Shown: in pieces, positions 15,470-23,916 of the stretch
Layout of the letters: each line of letters begins with the position of its first letter
Numbering within the stretch: the first letter of the stretch is position 1
Source: Methanosarcinaceae archaeon
GTDB taxonomy: Archaea > Halobacteriota > Methanosarcinia > Methanosarcinales > Methanosarcinaceae
DNA: 43,882 nt
Assembly (NCBI GenBank): GCA_030611265.1
Contig: JAUWQD010000020.1
Span: forward strand, 1 to 43,882
Direction: 5' to 3'
The notes under the pieces: model-generated
What the model was told of the DNA's origin: nothing
What the model saw: only the letters and a program-made list of their open reading frames with translations
The model's database searches: none
Position numbers and translations under genes: made by a program

Positions 15470-16510
15470 TCAAAAATTCGCAACCATCGCTTCAAGCTGT
15501 ATCCTGTCATTGGAAGCATCCAACATGCGAAGATCTGCCTCTGCGATCTTGTTGACATATTTTGCAATATCAGCATCCGTTTCATTGGATGCTACCACAA
15601 TGCCATGCAACTGCTCCAGTATCTCAGAACCTGATAAACCGTCCTCTATCAACAATTTATCGATGACCTTTCTGGCTGCCATGATATCACCTGCAAGAGC
15701 GGATTCAAACAACCGGGTTATGTCCTCAGGTGTTTCACCAAGGGCAGTCTCATAGATAAGTTGCTGCGATATCTCAGTATCCCCTGATTGTAATGACATT
15801 GATGCGATCTGCATTGTTAGAAGTGCTTTAGCCAAATTGCCTTTTGAATGATATGCGATTGCATCCAATCCATCATCTGAGATTGTAAGTCCCTCTTTGG
15901 CTGCAATGGATCTCACATATTCGATGAGTTTGGCATCAGAAACATACGTGAAAAACAACTGCAACCCCCTTGAACGAAGAGGTGGTATCAATCTCGACGG
16001 CTGCGTGGTGGATAGAATGAACCTGCATGTGGCAGTATATTTTTCCATGATGCGCCGCAGTGCGTGCTGGGCATCTGAATTCAGGGACTCGGCACTGTCA
16101 ATAAATATCACCTTGTAATCCGCATCGATCGAACCCATGCCTGCATATTCGTTGATTATCTCTTTGAAAATGGAAATTACGCTTTTGCGAATCTTCTTTG
16201 GGTCGTCTGTCCCTATGATGCGGATGAAACGCTTATCACGAACGAGATACCGTTTGCCCTGATCGAAAAAATCAGAGGCATTGAAATACGTGAAATTGCG
16301 CTCATACCCTTCACCAAAGAGTTCATTCGCCAGTGCAAAAGCAACAGATGCTTTTCCTGAATTCACAGGTCCATGGAATACAAGATGCGGAAGGTTGTTT
16401 GACTGGACAAGTTGGCGGATGGTAGTGACTGACTGTTCATTTCCTATCACATCATCAAGGGTCTGTAGACGGTATTTTACAGTCCACACGTCTTTTTTTG
16501 CCTTCACCAA
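15470..16510 (-). CDS. Replication factor C small-subunit paralogue with degenerate ATPase motifs
   Basis: 346 aa, clamp-loader family (AAA+). It keeps the N-terminal W--KYR--TLDDVIGNE box, the LNSDAQHALRRIMEKYTATCRFILS region and a C-terminal collar domain. The catalytic motifs are altered. Walker A reads GPVNSGKAS, where GPPGTGKTT is usual, so the Thr/Ser after Lys is Ala. Walker B reads IDSAES in place of LDEAD. Sensor I is STTQPSR, and the SRC arginine-finger motif is SRG. Methanosarcina has an RFC with two different small subunits, so this may be the weakly active partner. Starts TTG 16510 and GTG 16507 are both possible; GGCGGTG lies just upstream. It lies 47 bp after secD. Confidence 0.85.
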   Translation of the reverse strand: MVKAKKDVWTVKYRLQTLDDVIGNEQSVTTIRQLVQSNNLPHLVFHGPVNSGKASVAFALANELFGEGYERNFTYFNASDFFDQGKRYLVRDKRFIRIIGTDDPKKIRKSVISIFKEIINEYAGMGSIDADYKVIFIDSAESLNSDAQHALRRIMEKYTATCRFILSTTQPSRLIPPLRSRGLQLFFTYVSDAKLIEYVRSIAAKEGLTISDDGLDAIAYHSKGNLAKALLTMQIASMSLQSGDTEISQQLIYETALGETPEDITRLFESALAGDIMAARKVIDKLLIEDGLSGSEILEQLHGIVVASNETDADIAKYVNKIAEADLRMLDASNDRIQLEAMVANF

Positions 16511-16557
16511 TGCACCGCCTGTGTCTTATATTGTACTGTACCTGATTATTGTTTCAA

Positions 16558-18261
16558 TCAATCTGCTTTTTGCAATACTTCCTTTATCACGATACCATAA
16601 ACAGGTCTTGCGATCAGTACACCTATCATCACACCAACGATCGCGGTGATCGCGAACCCTTTGAGGGCACCGAATCCCATCACAACAAGAGGTGACATTG
16701 CGATCGTGGTTGTTGCTGCAGCAGCAAAGATTATTGCAAACGCCTTTGATATCCTTGCAAGATACACCTTTGTTGGAGGAAGTTTTCCTTCATGTAGTAC
16801 CTCATCCGTGATAATCACAAGGTGATCAATGCCGGTACCTATTACTGCAATTATACCTGCAATACTTGCAAGGTCAAGTTGCCAACCAACTGCACCCGCA
16901 AATCCAAGGATCATGAATATCTCGCTGATGGAAGTGGCCACCATCGGCACTAGTATCTCCTTCTGATGATACCTGCGGAACACAACAAAAGCGACTGCAA
17001 GCAGTGACAAAAATCCTGCTAAGACCGACTGGGTCTTGAACTGCTTACCAAGTGCTGCATCAACGTGCCCTGAACCCACAAGTTCCACATTGACAGGCAG
17101 CGCACCTGCACGAAGATGGATCTGCAATTGTTCAGCCTGTATTTTACTTTCCTCGTCCCCGCCTGTCGAGGACTCCCATGCGTATATCGGGAACTGTTTT
17201 ACCCTTTCTGCTGCACTTGGGCTCAGAGGAGCACTATAGACCTCATTATCGTCAAGATACATGTTCAGCCAGTGTGCGTCCGGATTATCGGCTGCACCTG
17301 TTTCAATTGCAATCCTCTGGAGTGCAAGTGCGCCCGTTTCAGTCAACCTGAATGGTGTGTGCCACTGACCTTCATGGAATCCGGGAACTCCCACACTTTC
17401 AATATTATCTCCATATAGAACATGTACGCTGTCATTACCCGTTGTTTGAATACGTATCTCGAATTTACCTGGTTTTTCCGCGATATCCTTTGCAGTCGCA
17501 AGATCAATACCTGCAAAGTCTATGAGAATATAATCCTCGCCAACTGTGCGAACCGGTATATCCTTCAGTCCGAGTGAATTCAATTTGTCACTCAGGATAT
17601 CTTTAGTCATATCCCGCGTCTCTGTTGTAACTCCTTCACGGTATTTCAGAGTCCCATCCGTGTTCTTTACGATCGAACCGCCAACAGTTGCCATAAGGTC
17701 TTGCAATTCCTGCTCAGATACGGCAGTCCTGATCTCATATTGGATCCCGTCCGTATAAGCGATAGGCACTACTTCGGTGTTCAATGAATTCGACAAGAAT
17801 GCAACGATGAGTGACTCTTTGGTGGAGTACAACGTAACTTCTGTCAGGTCATCCTTGCGATTGATCGTTGCCCGACCAAGCCCGAGCAGGTCGATCTGTG
17901 ATTGAGTAAAGTAATCGTCTGTTGTGAACATAACATAGGTCTGTCCATTGCTACTTCCATCAGACGGAATGTTGACATCCGTGATCTCTATCGATGTCCC
18001 TATCGTGGATTCCACCATTTGTTTTACGATCGCCCCGGGGTCTGCATCAACCTGTGCAATAGCACCCTGAAGTTTGATCTGGAGCCATGAACCGCCTTCG
18101 AGGTCAAGACCGTAGTTGAGATTTGTGGTAAAACCTTCATCGGCAACATACCATGGGTGGATCGCGACCAGTGATGCGAGAAGTGCGATTATGAATATTC
18201 GGACACGTATGTCTTTGAAAATACTTTGATCCTCTTTATCTTTTACTTCATCTCCCCTCAT
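16558..18261 (-). CDS. secD: Protein-export membrane protein SecD
   Basis: 567 aa. SecD and SecF form an RND-family accessory of the Sec translocon that helps late steps of protein export. An N-terminal membrane helix (FIIALLASLVAIHPWYV) is followed by the D1 motif GLDLEGGSWLQI, a large extracytoplasmic domain to about residue 390, and five C-terminal helices including AGIIAVIGTGIDHLVIITDEV. Archaeal SecD is of this size. The ATG overlaps the secF stop by 4 bp (ATGA), and GGAGGCGAAG supplies an SD, so the two are translationally coupled. The order secF then secD is the archaeal arrangement. Confidence 0.96.
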   Translation of the reverse strand: MRGDEVKDKEDQSIFKDIRVRIFIIALLASLVAIHPWYVADEGFTTNLNYGLDLEGGSWLQIKLQGAIAQVDADPGAIVKQMVESTIGTSIEITDVNIPSDGSSNGQTYVMFTTDDYFTQSQIDLLGLGRATINRKDDLTEVTLYSTKESLIVAFLSNSLNTEVVPIAYTDGIQYEIRTAVSEQELQDLMATVGGSIVKNTDGTLKYREGVTTETRDMTKDILSDKLNSLGLKDIPVRTVGEDYILIDFAGIDLATAKDIAEKPGKFEIRIQTTGNDSVHVLYGDNIESVGVPGFHEGQWHTPFRLTETGALALQRIAIETGAADNPDAHWLNMYLDDNEVYSAPLSPSAAERVKQFPIYAWESSTGGDEESKIQAEQLQIHLRAGALPVNVELVGSGHVDAALGKQFKTQSVLAGFLSLLAVAFVVFRRYHQKEILVPMVATSISEIFMILGFAGAVGWQLDLASIAGIIAVIGTGIDHLVIITDEVLHEGKLPPTKVYLARISKAFAIIFAAAATTTIAMSPLVVMGFGALKGFAITAIVGVMIGVLIARPVYGIVIKEVLQKAD

Positions 18262-19160
18262 GTTCTTCGCCTCCTTGGTGTTGACCTGTCAACATGCCAA
18301 CGAAGGATTGCCGTATTGAGCAGCCACGTGTTCATAATATCTGCTGCCAGTCCAAAAATCAGAACAATTGAGATATCTGAAAGCATGGGTATCTGGGGGA
18401 GTGATGAAGAAACTAGATATGAATATGTCGATACAAGATACATCACAACAAGTGCCGCGAGTGTGGTCGTTGTCATTGTGATACCTGTGTGCATTGCCTG
18501 GGATATCTTTTCCTCGACCGTGCCGCGTCGTTTGAGTATGCGTGTTGTGAGCAGGATGTCACTGTCTACCGAATAACCGATAAGCATCAGGAGTGCGGCA
18601 ACCGTTCCAAGCGAGAGTTCGATCCCTGCAAGGTTCATGAATGCGGCTGCGATCGTCATGTCAGAGAAGGCTGAAAGCACGACCGCAATTGAAGGTACAG
18701 CAGTCCTGAATATCAGGAAAACGACTGCCGCCATTCCAATAAATGATAGCACTACGGCTTTCACTGCCTGTAGTTGGAGCGCACTGCCGTATACTGCACC
18801 GATCTGTTTAATCTCTACATCGGAATAACTGGCTGTGATATCATCCTCAAGTGCTCGCTGCACTTTGTTATCCATTGGACCAAACTGCATGACTACTCTC
18901 TCGCCTGCTGATCTGGCATCGATAATTGGATAATCGGAATATTTGGTTTCAATGGAAAGCGCGGATTCACTTGTTGTGACCGCGATCATGGTACCGCCTT
19001 CGAATTCCATTCCAAGTTTGACTGGCGCGCCTGTGCTTGCAAACATCAGTGCCAGTGCCAATATCGATAACATAAAGACCACAATTGGAATTGTTACCAA
19101 TTGACGGTTGTTGTGTTCTTTTACAAATAAATCCAATGATTCCGTTAGACTGAATGACAT
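18258..19160 (-). CDS. secF: Protein-export membrane protein SecF
   Basis: 300 aa. Helix 1 (IPIVVFMLSILALALMF) leads to the D1-like motif GMEFEGGTMI, a short external domain to about 125, and then five helices containing VLSAFSDMTIAAAFMNLAGIELSLGTVAALLMLIGYSVDSDILL, the conserved SecF core. It works with SecD. GGAG lies 10 nt before the ATG. It is the first gene of the minus-strand run and is divergent from the dCMP deaminase gene. Confidence 0.96.
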   Translation of the reverse strand: MSFSLTESLDLFVKEHNNRQLVTIPIVVFMLSILALALMFASTGAPVKLGMEFEGGTMIAVTTSESALSIETKYSDYPIIDARSAGERVVMQFGPMDNKVQRALEDDITASYSDVEIKQIGAVYGSALQLQAVKAVVLSFIGMAAVVFLIFRTAVPSIAVVLSAFSDMTIAAAFMNLAGIELSLGTVAALLMLIGYSVDSDILLTTRILKRRGTVEEKISQAMHTGITMTTTTLAALVVMYLVSTYSYLVSSSLPQIPMLSDISIVLIFGLAADIMNTWLLNTAILRWHVDRSTPRRRRT

Positions 19161-19258
19161 ATTTTCTATGCTCCAAATTGAACTTGTGGGTCATATTATC
19201 TGACCCTTTGTGAATTAAATTAAATGACCTCTATGTACCGTTATGCACATACAATACA

Positions 19259-19268
19259 CATATATATA
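19259..19268 (+). promoter_or_regulatory. TATA box of the dCMP deaminase gene
   Basis: CATATATATA is centred 28 bp before the ATG at 19292. No SD is present, so the mRNA is probably leaderless. Confidence 0.55.
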
Positions 19269-19291
19269 CCACTTACTGTTTATTGAATTTA

Positions 19292-19780
19292 ATGACTGAC
19301 ATACCGACAGACAGACCATCCATAGACGATTATTTCCTTGAGATCGCATCAGTTGTTGCAAAACGTGCCACATGCCTGCGAAATCTAGTAGGGGCTGTGC
19401 TTGTTCGAGACAAGCGTATCCTGTCCACAGGATACAACGGTGCTCCAAGAAATCTTGAACATTGTCTCGATATCGGTTGCATACGTGAACAGGAAAACAT
19501 CGCATCCGGCACCCGTCATGAGAAATGCAGAGCCGTGCATGCGGAACAGAACGCGATCATACAGGCTGCACTTCACGGAGTGGGTACGGAAGGTGCAACA
19601 ATTTACTGTACACACCAACCCTGCATCTTGTGTGCTAAGATGATAATAAACGCACATATCGAGAGAGTGGTATATACCACATCATACCCCGATGAAGATT
19701 CTATCAAGTTCTTCAAAGAGGCGGGTGTTGAAGTGGTCAATATTCCCAAAAAGGTGCAACCACAGAAAATACAAGTGTAG
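19292..19780 (+). CDS. dCMP deaminase-family protein
   Basis: 162 aa. This zinc enzyme family turns dCMP into dUMP for dTMP synthesis. The zinc site is visible as VHAEQNAI near residue 85 and PCILCAK near 115; an upstream cysteine-rich loop ([10 protein letters not shown]) matches the extra metal site seen in phage and archaeal dCMP deaminases and ComEB. The ATG at 19292 is preferred over the in-frame TTG at 19283 because of the TATA spacing. It is a single gene. Confidence 0.92.
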   Translation: MTDIPTDRPSIDDYFLEIASVVAKRATCLRNLVGAVLVRDKRILSTGYNGAPRNLEHCLDIGCIREQENIASGTRHEKCRAVHAEQNAIIQAALHGVGTEGATIYCTHQPCILCAKMIINAHIERVVYTTSYPDEDSIKFFKEAGVEVVNIPKKVQPQKIQV

Positions 19781-19832
19781 GCATAACCGGCACCACGTAT
19801 TGCATACATATTTTTGAAGCCGAGCCATCAAC

Positions 19833-19845
19833 CCGCCGCAGGCGG
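19833..19845. repeat. Short GC palindrome (CCGCC family), copy 1
   Basis: CCGCC, GCA, GGCGG. It lies in the gap between the convergent dCMP deaminase and cofE genes. The opposite strand reads CCGCC-TGC-GGCGG, the same as the other family members. Confidence 0.6.
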
Positions 19846-20004
19846 CATATTCCAATCATTATCAATAATTTACAAATTTTTATCGTTGATGAGTTCTCAT
19901 TTTTTTGAATCTTTTGCACTACTTGAAAATGTTATTTTAATGTGATTGGTATCAAATATTAGGTCCTTAACTATATTTGTGAAACTTATTGGTCATGGAA
20001 CGTG

Positions 20005-20017
20005 CCGCCTACGGCGG
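20005..20017. repeat. Short GC palindrome (CCGCC family), copy 2
   Basis: CCGCC, TAC, GGCGG, 28 bp downstream of the cofE stop in otherwise AT-rich sequence. It may end transcription or be a REP-like unit. Confidence 0.6.
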
Positions 20018-20044
20018 TCATGACATTTTTTGTTTTAGATTGGA

Positions 20045-20803
20045 TCACAAACTACGCAATCCTTTTCTGATTACATCCATGTCATCAGGACGATACGTTT
20101 CCTTTATCGTAACATCAGAATCCACATACATCTCAAGCCCCCTGAGTATCACAACCGGATTGCCGCCGTCTCCTTCTCCCATCAACAGATTTGCAGTGCC
20201 TGCTATCTCATCGGCAACTCCTTCTTCGGTTATCTCAAGTACCTTGCCAAAAAGATCCTTTTCCCCGCACCAGTTCTTTATCGGTGCGATATTGGACAGG
20301 CCAACAGCCACGCCTGTTTGCCCGATCTTAAAGGAGCGACCGTTCGTATCCGTAATTATCACGCTGACACGTTTTGAAGTGAGTTTGCGTATCCCGTGTG
20401 CGATCATTTTTGCACTTGCATCAGGGTCTGTGGGTAACTCCAGAAGTACACCGTCTTCAACATTTGAGTCGTCGATGCCTGCTTTTATGCACACGTGCCC
20501 GTTGAGTGTCTCGACAAGCAGTATCGGCGACTCGACCAGACATTCCCGACTTCTGTCAAGGACCGCCTGAATGAAACGCGGGTCTTCACCATTCTTGCGC
20601 GCGATATCCAATGCGCGCTGCGAGGGTATAATATCATCAAGCGTGAAAGTCCGACCTTCTGATTTGGACACGATCGTTGATGCGATCACAACGATGTCGT
20701 TATCCTGTATTTCCGTGTTATCGCAGATCATTGCTGCAAGCTCGTCCCCTTTTTTGATCAAGGGGATGTTGTCAACGGTGAATGCTTCGAGTTTCAGTTG
20801 CAA
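20045..20803 (-). CDS. cofE: Coenzyme F420-0:L-glutamate ligase
   Basis: 252 aa, the normal length for CofE. It adds gamma-linked glutamates to F420-0 using GTP, the last step of coenzyme F420 synthesis in methanogens and relatives. Family segments seen are IQDNDIVVIASTIVSKSEGR, NGEDPRFIQAVLDRSREC, KAGIDDSNVEDGVLLELP, the metal/GTP loop SVIITDTNGRSFKIGQTGVAVG and TANLLMGEGDGGNPVVILRG. The start is TTG, with GAGG 7 nt upstream. The gene stands alone, convergent with the dCMP deaminase gene across palindromes. It marks this as an F420-making organism. Confidence 0.96.
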   Translation of the reverse strand: MQLKLEAFTVDNIPLIKKGDELAAMICDNTEIQDNDIVVIASTIVSKSEGRTFTLDDIIPSQRALDIARKNGEDPRFIQAVLDRSRECLVESPILLVETLNGHVCIKAGIDDSNVEDGVLLELPTDPDASAKMIAHGIRKLTSKRVSVIITDTNGRSFKIGQTGVAVGLSNIAPIKNWCGEKDLFGKVLEITEEGVADEIAGTANLLMGEGDGGNPVVILRGLEMYVDSDVTIKETYRPDDMDVIRKGLRSL

Positions 20804-21000
20804 TTGTATTCCTCGATGCGTGAAATAGCGTTGGGGATAAATAAGATTATCTATATACTACATTTCGCGGCGATGATGATAGTTACCCCGACTGAGCAAA
20901 AGATGACGATAGCATTTTTCCTGATGCCGCACTAACTGCCCATTAATGCACAGTATGCCAAAATTTACAAAAAAAGAATTGATCGAAATGATAGATGACT

Positions 21001-21144
21001 CTATCCTTCGACCCACGGGCGATCTTCTTCGACCGCCATTTTCATTGGTTTCTTGCAGCAATGAAGTGTGCCAGTGCCCTCATTTTCAACAAAAACTTCG
21101 GTACCGCACATCCCACATACATACGTTTTTCCTAGTTCGTTCAT
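21001..21144 (-). CDS. 47-aa desulforedoxin-like small metalloprotein
   Basis: 47 aa. Four cysteines in CGMCG and HCCKKPM reproduce the iron site of desulforedoxin and the N-terminal domain of desulfoferrodoxin (C-x2-C, then C-C), with the typical KPM after the second pair. It probably binds Fe or Zn in a Cys4 site and could act in electron transfer to a superoxide or peroxide reductase, or as a small zinc ribbon. The ATG is 4 nt after the hsp20 stop, so it is almost certainly co-transcribed with the heat-shock gene. A plus-strand frame overlapping it is not credible. The region 20804-21000 holds no other convincing gene. Confidence 0.75.
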   Translation of the reverse strand: MNELGKTYVCGMCGTEVFVENEGTGTLHCCKKPMKMAVEEDRPWVEG

Positions 21145-21148
21145 GTGA

Positions 21149-21610
21149 TCACTCGATCATTATCTTATGACCTTCTTCAATTGCTGTTTTGGGAAGCGTT
21201 AGCGTCAAGACACCATCATCAAGTTTTGCCTTTGCGCCTTCTTGCGTGACGAATGAAGGAAGTGTAATGGCACGATGGAAACTTTTATACATGCGCTCAT
21301 GCCGCACATAACCTTCCTCTTCGACATCGGATTCCTTGCCACATTTTGCGTTTATCTCAAGGACATCATCCCTGACGCTGATATCGATATCCTTCTTGTC
21401 AACGCCCGGCACATCAGTTGTGACAATTATCTTGTCATCTTCTTCCTTTACGTCCATAAGAGGCGCCATTGCCTTTTCACCTAACCACTCCTCTCTGGGT
21501 GCGAAATGTTCAAACAACTGGTTCAAGCGCTCCTGTGTTCGGCTGATCTCTTCAAGTGGTTCCCATCGCGAAATAGCGGATGGTCTCCAGCGTGTTAATC
21601 CAAATCTCAT
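21149..21610 (-). CDS. hsp20: Hsp20 / alpha-crystallin small heat-shock protein
   Basis: 153 aa. The alpha-crystallin domain runs from about residue 48 to the end: VKEEDDKIIVTTDVPGVDKK, RDDVLEINAKCG, the conserved hydrophobic strand YKSFHRAITLPSFV and GVLTLTLPK. It holds unfolded proteins under stress. AGGAG lies about 8 nt before the ATG, and TATA-like elements are upstream. A desulforedoxin-like gene follows 4 nt after the stop. Part of this gene is duplicated as a remnant at 21764. Confidence 0.95.
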   Translation of the reverse strand: MRFGLTRWRPSAISRWEPLEEISRTQERLNQLFEHFAPREEWLGEKAMAPLMDVKEEDDKIIVTTDVPGVDKKDIDISVRDDVLEINAKCGKESDVEEEGYVRHERMYKSFHRAITLPSFVTQEGAKAKLDDGVLTLTLPKTAIEEGHKIMIE

Positions 21611-21763
21611 TTACAACCACTCCTGATTATTTAACAAGAATATATTTGTGGAGGATGTATATATGAGTAATGGGAGAGTTTGACCCCATCAATTCAAGTC
21701 AATAAGCATTTGCACAAGATCCGGCGCATACACAGTACCAAGCGACCCCTATTTTGCACCTCA

Positions 21764-21838
21764 TCAAATGCCAATCTCGACATCCTTCTTGTCAACACCG
21801 GGCACATCAGTTGTAATGGTAGTATCGTCATTTGTTCT
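21764..21838 (-). pseudogene. Remnant of an hsp20 gene
   Basis: The last 23 codons of a minus-strand open frame read DDTTITTDVPGVDKKDVEIG, close to DDKIIVTTDVPGVDKKDIDI of the intact hsp20 gene 300 bp away, and the DNA is nearly the same around CATCCTTCTTGTCAAC. The frame then stops, so the crystallin domain is cut. Upstream codons are unrelated hydrophobic sequence antisense to the next small gene. It is a duplicated or foreign fragment at the edge of the accessory island. Confidence 0.7.
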
Positions 21839-21884
21839 GACATACGAATAGCTTGGCAGATTCAAGTACAGCCCTGCAAATTCG

Positions 21885-22109
21885 TTGATCATATTATCAG
21901 CAATGGTCATGATGGGAGCACTGGCTGCCATAATTTTATCAGTTGATATAAGACTTCGGAAGATCGACAAAATAATTGATACAAAGGAACGCTCGCTGCG
22001 GATCAACATCCAGAGCGTTGAGGATAATACAGCCAAAAGAATGAATGCAGTCATCAACAGATTGGATGATTTAATTAATATTAAATCAGAGTTGATTAAA
22101 GAATATTAG
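21885..22109 (+). CDS. Small membrane-anchored coiled-coil protein (unrecognised)
   Basis: Up to 74 aa. A hydrophobic helix (ILSAMVMMGALAAIILSVDI) is followed by a charged helix (RKIDKIIDTKERSLRI, then NRLDDLINIKSELIKEY) that looks like a coiled coil. TTG at 21885 and ATG at 21903 are possible starts; neither has a clear SD. It is the first of several AT-rich plus-strand frames in the island. Function unknown. The amino-acid pattern favours a real gene over chance, but not strongly. Confidence 0.45.
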   Translation: MIILSAMVMMGALAAIILSVDIRLRKIDKIIDTKERSLRINIQSVEDNTAKRMNAVINRLDDLINIKSELIKEY

Positions 22110-22148
22110 TCTTTATCAAAGTTTGTCCATGGTCATGGTTCAAAGCAT

Positions 22149-22391
22149 ATGCATTCTTTTGAATCTTCACCTAATTTTAAATATGAAGAAAAAATGTTGA
22201 ATATTTGGGGTTCTCACTACCGTAACACCTGTAGATTATCAACAATCCTCATACTTATAAGCAATCACGATAACTGGTATGAATCATCTCAAACTGAAAG
22301 AGATATAATTAGTAATGTTCTTCGAGATAATGACAAGACAGGTATTGCTAAAGTCTTAGACGACTCTAAATTTTTTGACAAACATTTATGA
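22149..22391 (+). CDS. Hypothetical 80-aa protein
   Basis: 80 aa, polar, rich in Ser, Asn, Asp and Lys; ends DKTGIAKVLDDSKFFDKHL. It follows the small membrane ORF by 39 bp on the same strand. I do not recognise it and there is no clear SD. It may be a genuine accessory gene or a decayed one. Confidence 0.4.
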   Translation: MHSFESSPNFKYEEKMLNIWGSHYRNTCRLSTILILISNHDNWYESSQTERDIISNVLRDNDKTGIAKVLDDSKFFDKHL

Positions 22392-22470
22392 TTTTACGAT
22401 TCAAACTTGACTTTATACCACCACCAAACAACAATTCGATTTAATCGTAATACATAAGTATCATAAAAAA

Positions 22471-22557
22471 ATGTATACACTTGCTCAAGATGTAGTCGAT
22501 AAAATGGATTATTCGACAAAAATCAATGTTTTATTGCAACATCTAATTTTTAATTAA
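22471..22557 (+). CDS. Possible 28-aa ORF before the 348-aa gene
   Basis: 28 codons (begins MYTLAQDVVDKMDYSTK) ending 24 bp before the next start codon. The composition is protein-like and would form one helix, but no SD is visible. It could be a leader peptide or a truncated gene. Confidence 0.3.
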   Translation: MYTLAQDVVDKMDYSTKINVLLQHLIFN

Positions 22558-22581
22558 ATATTATGACATAAAGGAAATCAT

Positions 22582-23628
22582 ATGGTGAAATCTAGAGATA
22601 AAAGGAATATCTCTTTTTCCATAACTGGAGAAGAGAGAATACCTGCAAACGAAATGGTAGGAGCCATACAACACATTCAAACTATCATATACCACATCGG
22701 GGATTACCTTAATGGAACTCCTAATCGTCCAAATGGAATTTTTCCGCAAGTGGTTAAAGATCAATGTACATTATTCATAACAAATCTTGAGATTGGAAGT
22801 GTTGTTGCAGAAATGCAAATAGGGGATGCTCAAACAGGTTTACCCGGTCTGGATGGGACTTATGGCGAGAGGGCCATATCTCTTGCTAATGACTTGATAG
22901 AAGTGATCTCACGTGATGATGCATCATTAAAAAGTCTACATGAGAAAATAGAAAATCCTCATCGGGTCAATAAAATTTTGAAGGAACTTGATGCAATATG
23001 GCCAAGTGCACAATCAAAACATGCGCTGAATTTTGGTTTTGGAGGAAAACCTCAAAAACGATTGAATCCTGACCGAAAAAGTGTGATACAATCTCTTTTA
23101 CATGCTCCACTTGAAGAATATGAAAAAGAAGTTTTTGGACGTGTTATTGAGATAAGGGTTGATGAGAAAAGAAAAATTCTGATCGATACACCAGAAGGAC
23201 TAATCGAGTGTCATTATACTTCGGATATTGAAGATACAGTTAGAGAAGTAATTGGAGAGCTTGTCACGATACGCGGAATGATGAGGCCTCTAAATACGAA
23301 ATTCATATTAAGTATTGATAATGAAGTTTCCATAGATAACGTGTCACAATATCATCTCAATACCATGAAGAAAGATGGTATTGACATAGAATTGATAGAA
23401 GAAGTTCTTATTGACGTTGATTTTGAAGATGACTATTACATAGCATCAAATGATGATCTTGGACTTCTATCGGCTAAGCCAAAGATGAAGCAGGTAATTG
23501 ATGAAATTCAGGAAGAACTTGCTGTTTTATGGCAGGAATATGTGGCTGTAGAGGAATCTGAATTAACATCTAGTGGGAAAGATCTTAGGGATAAACTTAT
23601 TTCGATTGCAGGCACACAAAATGGCTAA
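22582..23628 (+). CDS. Unrecognised 348-aa protein paired with a HicA-like gene
   Basis: 348 aa, soluble, no obvious catalytic motif. The N-terminal part (RNISFSITGEERIPANEMVG, then QTIIYHIGDYLNG, then KDQCTLFITNLEIGSVVAEM) alternates strands and helices. A central strand-rich segment (EVFGRVIEIRVDEKRKILID, then GELVTIRGMM) looks like a small barrel. The C-terminal 60 residues are acidic. SD AAAGGA lies 7-8 nt before the ATG. The stop overlaps the start of the HicA-like gene by 8 bp, so the two are translationally coupled. The arrangement resembles toxin-antitoxin or conflict modules, but this protein is much larger than a HicB antitoxin. Function not known. Confidence 0.8.
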   Translation: MVKSRDKRNISFSITGEERIPANEMVGAIQHIQTIIYHIGDYLNGTPNRPNGIFPQVVKDQCTLFITNLEIGSVVAEMQIGDAQTGLPGLDGTYGERAISLANDLIEVISRDDASLKSLHEKIENPHRVNKILKELDAIWPSAQSKHALNFGFGGKPQKRLNPDRKSVIQSLLHAPLEEYEKEVFGRVIEIRVDEKRKILIDTPEGLIECHYTSDIEDTVREVIGELVTIRGMMRPLNTKFILSIDNEVSIDNVSQYHLNTMKKDGIDIELIEEVLIDVDFEDDYYIASNDDLGLLSAKPKMKQVIDEIQEELAVLWQEYVAVEESELTSSGKDLRDKLISIAGTQNG

Positions 23629-23899
23629 GCACAAGACGAAAGAAATCGAGGCCTCGTTATCGAAAAAAGGATTTCAGGTAATTAATACCCACCATAAACG
23701 ATACATATATTATGTGAATGGGGAAAAAACCGACATCACGACATTCATAAGTCATGGGAAAAAAGAATATGGTGACATATTGTTAAGCAAAATGAGAAAC
23801 CAACTCAAGTTATCCCGTGAGCAATTCGATGAGATGGTAACGTGCCATCTTACAAAAGAAAAATTGCATGAAATTTATTCTGATAGCGGTTTAATTTGA
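23621..23899 (+). CDS. HicA-like small protein
   Basis: 92 aa. The order KEIEASLSKKGFQVI, then HHKRYIYYVNGEKTDITTFISHG, then KKEYGDILLSKMRNQLKLS matches the helix-strand-strand-strand-helix layout of the HicA/YcfA dsRBD-like fold, with a histidine pair where HicA carries its catalytic His. A C-terminal extension (REQFDEMVTCHLTKEKLHEI) is longer than in typical HicA. HicA proteins are ribosome-independent mRNA interferases. It overlaps the 348-aa gene by 8 bp. The toxin role is inferred from fold pattern and context; substrate and partner are unknown. Confidence 0.65.
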   Translation: MAKHKTKEIEASLSKKGFQVINTHHKRYIYYVNGEKTDITTFISHGKKEYGDILLSKMRNQLKLSREQFDEMVTCHLTKEKLHEIYSDSGLI

Positions 23900-23916
23900 A
23901 TTTTACTTATCCGATT

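Noticed and set aside
20946-21170. 74-codon plus-strand frame beginning like a real protein (MPKFTKKELIEMIDDSIL)
   Set aside because: It overlaps the desulforedoxin-like gene and hsp20 end on the other strand, has no SD, and loses protein-like character in the overlap. At most its first 18 codons could be a relic.
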